A stretch of DNA of 5,081 bases from positions 1-5,081 of the forward strand of contig JAURXG010000363.1 of assembly GCA_030654555.1 (NCBI GenBank), written 5' to 3'. The notes beneath the pieces are model-generated. The model was not told where the DNA came from. It did not search any database and saw nothing but the letters and a program-made list of their open reading frames with translations. Positions 1 to 5,081 of this stretch are shown in pieces (the first letter of the stretch is position 1; each line of letters starts with the position of its first letter). The translations under genes were made by a program, and so were the position numbers. This stretch comes from Aquabacterium sp. (GTDB taxonomy: Bacteria > Pseudomonadota > Gammaproteobacteria > Burkholderiales > Burkholderiaceae_C).

Positions 1-97
1 GCATGAAGGCGGCGCTGGCGCGGCGCGGCGCGGCATCGGCCGCCGGCGGGGCGGTGCCCGGCAGCACCGGCGCAGCGGCCAGCGGCGTGTCCGTCAT
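1..97 (-). CDS. pgpA: Phosphatidylglycerophosphatase A, N-terminal fragment (probable)
   Basis: Only the first 32 codons are visible; the gene continues past the left edge of the window. The readable protein starts MTDTPLAAAPVL and ends RRASAAFM. It is an Ala/Pro-rich, probably disordered N-terminal extension that stops just where the conserved PgpA membrane domain would be expected to begin. No catalytic residue is in view. The ATG (97-95) overlaps the thiL stop in an ATGA arrangement, and a strong ribosome binding site (AAGGAGG) lies 10 bases upstream inside thiL, so the start is well supported. Identity rests on knowledge that pgpA commonly follows thiL in proteobacteria, where it makes phosphatidylglycerol from phosphatidylglycerophosphate at the inner membrane. 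The visible residues are only compatible with this and do not prove it. Confidence 0.65.
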   Translation of the reverse strand, partial: MTDTPLAAAPVLPGTAPPAADAAPRRASAAFM

Positions 98-1077
98 GCG
101 TCGGGCCCCTCCTTGAAATGGTCGAAGGCCTGCAGCACCAGCGGCACCGCCTCGCCCTGGGCATCGACCAGCCGCAGGCCGGGCACCGCCTCGATGCGGC
201 CGATGCAGGTGACGGCCACGTCCGCCGCGGCGGCGGCGGCCCGCACGCGCGCCTCGGCATCGGGCGCTGCGGTGAACAGCAGCTCGTAGTCATCACCACC
301 GGCCAGCGCGCACTGCCGTTGTCGGGCCCGCGGCTGGCGCGCCAGCACCGGGATGATCGGCAGCGCATCGACCTGCACCACCGCACCCACGCCCGAGCGC
401 CGCAGCACATGGCCCAGGTCGCCCACCAGGCCGTCGCTCAGGTCGATGGCCGCGCTGGCCACGCCACGCAGGCCCAGGCCCAGCGCCACGCGTGGCTGCG
501 GTTGCTCCATCGCGCGGCGCACGGCCTCGAAGTCGTCGCCCGACAGGCTGACATGGCCGCGAAACACCTCCAGCGCCAGCCGGGCGTCGCCCACACCACC
601 GCCGATGGCGTGGCTGACCCACAGCACATCGCCCGCGCGTGCGCCGTCGCGCCGCAGGGCCTGGCCCGGCGGCACTTCGCCGAACACGGTGATGCACAGG
701 TTCAGCGGCCCGGCCGTGGTGTCCCCGCCCACCAGCTCGATGCCGTGCTGATCGGCCAGGTCGAACAGGCCCTGCGCCAGCCCGGCCAGAAAAGCCTCGT
801 CGACGCGCGGCATGGCCAGCGCCAGCGTGAAGGCCACCGGCCGCGCGCCGCAGGCCGCCAGGTCGCTCAGGTTGACGGCCAGGGCCTTGTGGCCCAGCCG
901 CTCGGGGCGCACCGTGGACAGGAAGTGCCGGCCCTCGACCAGCATGTCGCAGGAGACGGCCCACTGCATGCCCAGGGCCGGCTGCAGCAGCGCGCAGTCG
1001 TCGCCCACGCCCAGCACCGCGTGCGGCGTGGGGCGGGTGAAGTACTTCGCGATCAGGTCGAACTCGCCCAGGGACAT
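94..1077 (-). CDS. thiL: Thiamine-monophosphate kinase ThiL
   Basis: ThiL is a cytoplasmic enzyme that phosphorylates thiamine monophosphate with ATP to give thiamine diphosphate, the last step of cofactor synthesis. The 327-residue product matches the usual family length (about 325). It shows the family motifs in order: GVGDDCA (23-29) and SCDMLVEGRHF (42-52), in the N-terminal ATP/Mg region; KALAVNLSDLAACGA (64-78); GGDTT (117-121); RDGARAGD (142-149); DLSDGL (211-216); and GGDDYELLF (259-267). The Asp-rich motifs are those that bind Mg-ATP in the ThiL/PurM-like fold. The start gives the standard MSLGEFDLIAKYF opening. No Shine-Dalgarno sequence is present upstream; a CACAAT hexamer ends 7 bases before the ATG. 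The stop overlaps the start of the next gene by four bases, which suggests translational coupling. No TPP riboswitch can fit in the 48-base upstream gap. The gene looks intact. Confidence 0.97.
   Translation of the reverse strand: MSLGEFDLIAKYFTRPTPHAVLGVGDDCALLQPALGMQWAVSCDMLVEGRHFLSTVRPERLGHKALAVNLSDLAACGARPVAFTLALAMPRVDEAFLAGLAQGLFDLADQHGIELVGGDTTAGPLNLCITVFGEVPPGQALRRDGARAGDVLWVSHAIGGGVGDARLALEVFRGHVSLSGDDFEAVRRAMEQPQPRVALGLGLRGVASAAIDLSDGLVGDLGHVLRRSGVGAVVQVDALPIIPVLARQPRARQRQCALAGGDDYELLFTAAPDAEARVRAAAAAADVAVTCIGRIEAVPGLRLVDAQGEAVPLVLQAFDHFKEGPDA
108..114 (-). promoter_or_regulatory. Strong Shine-Dalgarno site for the downstream pgpA-like gene
   Basis: Read on the minus strand this is AAGGAGG (followed by two more G), 10 bases before the ATG at 97-95. 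It lies within the last codons of thiL (encoding KEGP). It is the only textbook ribosome binding site in the window and fixes the start of the downstream gene. Confidence 0.7.
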
Positions 1078-1084
1078 GCGCGGG

Positions 1085-1090
1085 ATTGTG
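1085..1090 (-). promoter_or_regulatory. Possible -10 element for a leaderless thiL transcript
   Basis: On the minus strand the hexamer CACAAT (4 of 6 matches to TATAAT) is followed by exactly 7 bases and then the thiL ATG. A transcript from it would begin at or near the start codon, which fits the missing Shine-Dalgarno site. No good -35 is seen at 16-18 base spacing (CGGCTC at 17), so this is a weak call. Confidence 0.25.
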
Positions 1091-1125
1091 TCGCAGGCCG
1101 CGTCTTCGAGCCGACCCGGCGGCGC

Positions 1126-1788
1126 TCAGGGTGGATCGTCGCGCAGCAGGTTGGCCAGCTCGACGGCCGAGCGCACGTTCATCTTGTCGAACAGCCGGGC
1201 CCGGTGCACTTCCACCGTGCGCACGCTGATGTCGAGTTCGTCGGCGATCAGCTTGTTGGCCAGGCCGGCGATCACGCGCGCCATCACCTCGCGCTCGCGC
1301 TCGGTCAGCTCGGCCAGCAGCTTCTGCAGCGTCTTGCGGCCGCGCCGGCGCTGAATCGCCTCGCCGCTGGCCGCCAGCGCCTGCACCACCCGGTCGACCA
1401 GCGCGTTGTCGGAGAACGGCTTCTCGACGAAATCGAAGGCACCGCGCTTGACCGCCGCCACCGCGGTGGGCACGTCGCCATGCCCGGTGAGGAAGATCAC
1501 CGGCAGCGCCTCGATCAGGCCGCGCTCGATCAGGCGCTCGAACAGCAGCAGCCCGCTGGTGCCGGGCATGCGCACGTCGAGCAGCAGGCAGGAGGGGGCG
1601 TCGGGCCAGCCACTGGCCAGATCACGCGTGGCGAGGAAGGCCTCGAAGGCCTCGGCATGCGCAAAGCCCTCGGACAGCAGCCGGCGCGAGCGCAGCAGCC
1701 AGTCCAGCGCCTCGCGCACGACGGTCTCGTCGTCGACCAGGTAGACCATCGGCAGGCCCAGCGGCGGCGTCACGGCATTGGCCATCAT
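1126..1788 (-). CDS. dctR: FixJ/LuxR-family response regulator, DctR-like
   Basis: This is a 220-residue cytoplasmic transcription factor activated by phosphorylation. The receiver domain (about 14-130) has the acidic pair D19-D20, phosphoacceptor D71 in LLLDVRMPGTSG, T101 in FLTGHGD, and K123 in the EKPF motif. A basic linker (RRRGRK, 147-152) leads to a LuxR-type helix-turn-helix (about 161-215) with LTEREREVM, then NKLIADELDIS and RTVEVHRARLFDKM. The RTVEVHR recognition helix and overall form match the FixJ/DctR/TtrR group; the SRRLLSEGF stretch after the acidic pair favours DctR-like proteins of Burkholderiales, from memory of the family. It follows the sensor kinase by 30 bases in the same reading frame, so the two are surely co-transcribed. 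The start is M1 or M2: the ten codons before it back to the kinase stop contain no ATG, GTG or TTG. No Shine-Dalgarno site is visible. By analogy it activates C4-dicarboxylate genes; its real targets are unknown. Confidence 0.93.
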   Translation of the reverse strand: MMANAVTPPLGLPMVYLVDDETVVREALDWLLRSRRLLSEGFAHAEAFEAFLATRDLASGWPDAPSCLLLDVRMPGTSGLLLFERLIERGLIEALPVIFLTGHGDVPTAVAAVKRGAFDFVEKPFSDNALVDRVVQALAASGEAIQRRRGRKTLQKLLAELTEREREVMARVIAGLANKLIADELDISVRTVEVHRARLFDKMNVRSAVELANLLRDDPP

Positions 1789-1818
1789 GGGCGCGAGTAT
1801 CGGCCATGCCCGGGCCGA

Positions 1819-3945
1819 TCAGCGCACCGGCAAGCCCGGCGCGGCCGGCTCGACTGCCGGCTCGACGGCCGGCAAGCCCGGCGGTGGCGCCGGAGGCGGC
1901 GTCAGCGGCGGCAGCGTGACGTGGAACGCGGTGCCGCCGGGCTGATCGGCGGGCGTGCCGGGCCGCGCGGGCAGGGTCTCGAAGTCCATCGTGCCGCCAT
2001 GCTGCTCGATCACCGTGCGGCACAGCGACAGGCCCAGCCCCATGCCCTCGGGCTTGGTGGTGACGAAGGGCGTGAACAGGCGCTGCGCCACGTCGGCCGG
2101 TATGCCCGGCCCGGTGTCGATCACCGAGAACCGCACCCCGCGGCCCTGCGCCGCGGGCACCCACTGCGCGCGCAGCGTCAGCACACGATCGGCCAGCGGC
2201 GTGGGGCCGTCCATCGCCTGGATGCCATTGCGCGCCAGGTTCAGCAGCACCTGCTCGACCATGGTGCGGTCCACCTTCACCCGCGGCACCGGCTGCGCCA
2301 CGTCTACCTCCACCCGCACGCCCACCTTGCGCGCCTGCAGCCGCACCAGCGGCAGCACCGATTCGATCAGCAGGTCGGCGGCGATGACCTCATGCGCCTG
2401 GTGCCGGCGGCGCACGAAGTCGTGCACGCTCTTGATCACCCGGCCCGCGCGCTCGGCCTGCTCGGTGATGCGCTGCAGCGCATGGCGCAGCGAGGGCAGC
2501 AGCTCGGGATCGGGCTCGCCGCCCAACGGCGGCGCGTCCATCAGGTTGAGCGAGCCGGTGGCATAGCTGGCGATGGCCGACAGCGGCTGGTTCAGCTCGT
2601 GGCTCAGCAGCGAGGCCATCTCACCCACGCTGGCCAGCCGGGCGGTGGCCTGCAGCCGCTCCTGCTGCTGGCGCGAGAGCTCTTCGACCCGGCGCTGTGC
2701 CGACAGGTCGAGCACCGCGCTCATCCAGCCGGTCTGCTTGCCGGTGCCGGTGACCAGCGGCGCCTCGTAGATCATCACCGGGAAGCGCTCGCCGTCGCGG
2801 CGCATGAACACCGTCTCGTAGCCTTCGTGCGGCATGCCGGCCCCGGTCGCCGCGGCCAGCCGCTCGGCCTGGCGGCGCTGGTACTCGCCCACTCTTTCAG
2901 GCGGCCAGTAGGGCGGCAAGGCGGCCTGCTGCAGCTCGTCGGCGCTGTAGCCCACCATCTTGCAGAAGGCCGGGTTGACGTAGACGATGCGGCCCTGCCG
3001 GTCGCGGGCGCGCAGGCCGGTGAGCAGCGAATCCTCCATCGCGCGGCGGAACGCCAGCGATTCGGCCAGCGCCTCCTCGGCGGCGTGCCGCCGCCGGCCG
3101 TCGCGCACCAGCAGCACCACCACGGCGCTCAAGGCCAGCGACAGGCCCAGCACCAGCGCGGTGGCCAGGTTGGGGATCAGGCTGGGCGCACGTTCCATCG
3201 CGTCGACCCGCAGCTGCAGCGGCGCACCCGGCAGGTCGACCAGCCGCTCGGCGACGAACACACCGGCGCCGCGCACAGCACCACCGCGCGCCAGCCGGGT
3301 GCCGTCGCCCTCGACGAACGACAGCTCGTGGCTGCGGCCGATCTCCGCGCCGAGCACCTCGTCCAGCAACTGCGGCAGCAGCAGCGTGGCCACGGTGAAG
3401 CCCACCAGCTCGCCCGCCTCCTGCAGCGGCGCGCAGACATCGACCGCCTCGATCCCCAGGCCGCCGGGCAAGGGCACGAACTGGCTGCGCGAGAACGACG
3501 GCGACATCAGCCGCCTGGCGCTGCTGCAGGCCACCTCGGTCTCCACCTCCATCTCGGCACGCGGCAGGCGCGAGAACAGCGGCTCGAGGAACGGCGTCTC
3601 GGCCGCCTCGACGATGCGCAGGCGCGCGTCGCGCCGCTCCAGCCGACCGATCTCGCGCTGGCTGCGCAGCAGCTCATCGGCATGGCGCCGCCAGGCCAGG
3701 GCATCGCCCGCGGGCGCCTGCAGGCCCTGCACGCCCTGCAGCACCAGCTGGGTGCGGCGGCGGATCTCGCCCTGCGCCGCGGTGGCCACGTCCTCGGTGC
3801 GATCCAGCGCACGCGCCTGCTCGTAGCGCAGGGTCAGCACCACCAGCGCCGACTGCGCCACGCCCAGCAGCGCCACCAGCATCCCCCACAGCAGCAGGCG
3901 CGGGCGCGTGCGTGGCGGGGCAAGGGGCGGCGCGGGGAGGCTCAT
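1819..3945 (-). CDS. dctS: Membrane sensor histidine kinase with PAS domain, DctS-like
   Basis: This 708-residue inner-membrane kinase is the partner of the downstream regulator. From the N-terminus: transmembrane helix 1 (about 17-39); a periplasmic sensor region (about 40-258) with only two cysteines, C140 and C171; transmembrane helix 2 (about 259-280); a charged helical linker (281-305); a PAS domain (about 305-415, VYVNPAFCKMVGYSADEL to the MSAVLDLS end); and a dimerisation helix with phosphoacceptor H449 in SHELNQPLSAIASYA. The ATPase domain follows, with N569/N573 (LLNLARNGIQAM), D610 in DTGPGI, F624-F627 and GMGLGLS (634-640). The tail after about 680 is proline-rich with repeated PGLP and VEPA units. 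HELNQPL and the domain order resemble DctS, which senses C4-dicarboxylates in Rhodobacter; the ligand here is unproven. The start is firm: an in-frame TAG lies 12 codons upstream with no alternative start codon between. There is no Shine-Dalgarno site. Confidence 0.93.
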   Translation of the reverse strand: MSLPAPPLAPPRTRPRLLLWGMLVALLGVAQSALVVLTLRYEQARALDRTEDVATAAQGEIRRRTQLVLQGVQGLQAPAGDALAWRRHADELLRSQREIGRLERRDARLRIVEAAETPFLEPLFSRLPRAEMEVETEVACSSARRLMSPSFSRSQFVPLPGGLGIEAVDVCAPLQEAGELVGFTVATLLLPQLLDEVLGAEIGRSHELSFVEGDGTRLARGGAVRGAGVFVAERLVDLPGAPLQLRVDAMERAPSLIPNLATALVLGLSLALSAVVVLLVRDGRRRHAAEEALAESLAFRRAMEDSLLTGLRARDRQGRIVYVNPAFCKMVGYSADELQQAALPPYWPPERVGEYQRRQAERLAAATGAGMPHEGYETVFMRRDGERFPVMIYEAPLVTGTGKQTGWMSAVLDLSAQRRVEELSRQQQERLQATARLASVGEMASLLSHELNQPLSAIASYATGSLNLMDAPPLGGEPDPELLPSLRHALQRITEQAERAGRVIKSVHDFVRRRHQAHEVIAADLLIESVLPLVRLQARKVGVRVEVDVAQPVPRVKVDRTMVEQVLLNLARNGIQAMDGPTPLADRVLTLRAQWVPAAQGRGVRFSVIDTGPGIPADVAQRLFTPFVTTKPEGMGLGLSLCRTVIEQHGGTMDFETLPARPGTPADQPGGTAFHVTLPPLTPPPAPPPGLPAVEPAVEPAAPGLPVR
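1827..1883 (-). repeat. Short direct and tandem repeats encoding the kinase C-terminal tail
   Basis: A 15-base sequence (plus strand CCGGCAAGCCCGGCG) occurs at 1827-1841 and again at 1869-1883, an offset of 42 bases (14 codons), giving PGLP at residues 689-692 and 703-706. Between them a 12-base unit (GCCGGCTCGAC core) is repeated at 1843-1854 and 1855-1866, with a partial third copy from 1867, encoding VEPA twice. The repeats keep the frame and lie outside the catalytic domain, so slippage-driven length change would probably be tolerated. Confidence 0.8.
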
Positions 3946-3968
3946 GCAGCAGCAGTATTGGGTGACCG

Positions 3969-4006
3969 GCGGTTCAAAGCGCTACGCAGTTTCGCGCATG
4001 AACCGC
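3969..4006. promoter_or_regulatory. Imperfect inverted repeat, candidate operator for the adjacent regulator
   Basis: Outer arms GCGGTTCA (3969-3976) and TGAACCGC (3999-4006) are perfect 8-base inverted copies. Inner arms GCGC (3979-3982) and GCGC (3994-3997) extend the symmetry, with spacers of two and one bases and an 11-base centre (3983-3993). If transcription toward the malic enzyme gene begins about 7 bases after TAGAAT, the right arm lies near -44 to -37, overlapping where a -35 would be. That is a typical activator position. The symmetry is directly visible; its role as a binding site for the response regulator is inferred from its place in the shared promoter region. Confidence 0.5.
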
Positions 4007-4030
4007 GGGGCGCGGCGGCCTCACACTACC

Positions 4031-4036
4031 TAGAAT
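4031..4036 (+). promoter_or_regulatory. Probable -10 hexamer of the malic enzyme promoter
   Basis: TAGAAT matches the TATAAT consensus at 5 of 6 positions and lies 62 bases before the ATG at 4099. The sequence at 17-base spacing upstream (4008-4013, GGGCGC) bears no likeness to TTGACA. A promoter with a good -10 and no -35 often depends on an activator. Confidence 0.45.
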
Positions 4037-4098
4037 TTGCACCCCCCCGATGCGCCGCCGCCATCCGGGCCCGTCGCCCAACCGCTGCCGAGAACACC

Positions 4099-5081
<983 letters not shown>

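Larger units (their letters stand above)
3946..4098. other. Divergent intergenic region between kinase and malic enzyme genes
   Basis: These 153 bases separate two divergently read genes and must hold the control signals for both. They contain an imperfect inverted repeat (3969-4006), a -10-like TAGAAT (4031-4036) pointing toward the malic enzyme gene, a run of seven C (4042-4048), and a C-rich leader. On the kinase side, AATACT (plus positions 3954-3959) is a poor -10 candidate, with TTGAAC in the left repeat arm too close to serve as its -35. No small gene or RNA could be recognised. Confidence 0.7.

Noticed and set aside
1100..1128. Possible hairpin (GCCG with CGGC) just after the regulator stop as a terminator.
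   Set aside because: The stem is only four to six bases with a bulge and there is no T tract after it, so it does not meet the form of a rho-independent terminator.
1622..2164. A 180-codon minus-strand frame overlapping the junction of kinase and regulator.
   Set aside because: Gly/Arg/Ala-rich out-of-frame shadow of two well-supported genes, with no Shine-Dalgarno site or domain.
2987..3826. A 279-codon open frame on the plus strand, antisense to the kinase sensor region.
   Set aside because: Ser/Arg/Ala-rich composition with no motif; it is a shadow of the real kinase frame, which has full domain support.
3953..3976. A sigma-70 promoter for the kinase using TTGAAC and AATACT/TACTGC on the minus strand.
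   Set aside because: The spacing is only about 12-14 bases, too short for a standard promoter, and the -10 match is poor.
4022..4041. Possible sigma-54 promoter for maeB, because TTTGCA resembles the -12 element.
   Set aside because: The matching -24 GG is absent at the required distance (bases TA lie there), so the pair of elements is incomplete.

Overview
The window is very GC-rich and its coding sequence is dense. Codon use (G/C at most third positions) and the gene set (thiL followed directly by pgpA, a DctS/DctR-like two-component pair, a divergent MaeB-type malic enzyme) suggest a betaproteobacterium of the order Burkholderiales, probably near the Rubrivivax/Leptothrix/Ideonella group. 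That placement is inferred from protein and gene-order style only.

Layout. Positions 1-97 (minus strand) hold the first 32 codons of a gene that is most likely pgpA (phosphatidylglycerophosphatase A). Its ATG overlaps the stop of the gene before it by four bases (ATGA). Positions 94-1077 (minus) hold thiL, thiamine-monophosphate kinase, complete and with all its signature motifs. After a 48-base gap, positions 1126-1788 (minus) hold a FixJ/DctR-type response regulator. Thirty bases further on, positions 1819-3945 (minus) hold its partner, a membrane histidine kinase with a periplasmic sensor region, a PAS domain and an HATPase core. Positions 3946-4098 are the only real intergenic region. From 4099 to the end of the window, on the plus strand, runs the N-terminal 327 codons of an MaeB-type malic enzyme, cut by the window edge.

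How it fits together. The kinase and regulator form a two-gene operon whose closest familiar relatives are DctS/DctR, which in Rhodobacter control uptake of C4-dicarboxylates. The gene read in the opposite direction converts malate to pyruvate, a natural target for such a sensor. The shared intergenic region contains an imperfect inverted repeat (3969-4006, arms GCGGTTCA/TGAACCGC plus inner GCGC/GCGC). It sits just upstream of a good -10 hexamer (TAGAAT, 4031-4036) that has no recognisable -35. That arrangement would suit activation of maeB by the adjacent regulator, and it is the most interesting signal here. thiL and pgpA look like a translationally coupled housekeeping pair, unrelated in function to the two-component system.

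No mobile elements, tRNA/rRNA genes, CRISPR arrays or clear rho-independent terminators were seen. The gene content is ordinary. I found no convincing undescribed multi-gene system, only several regulatory and architectural details worth checking.
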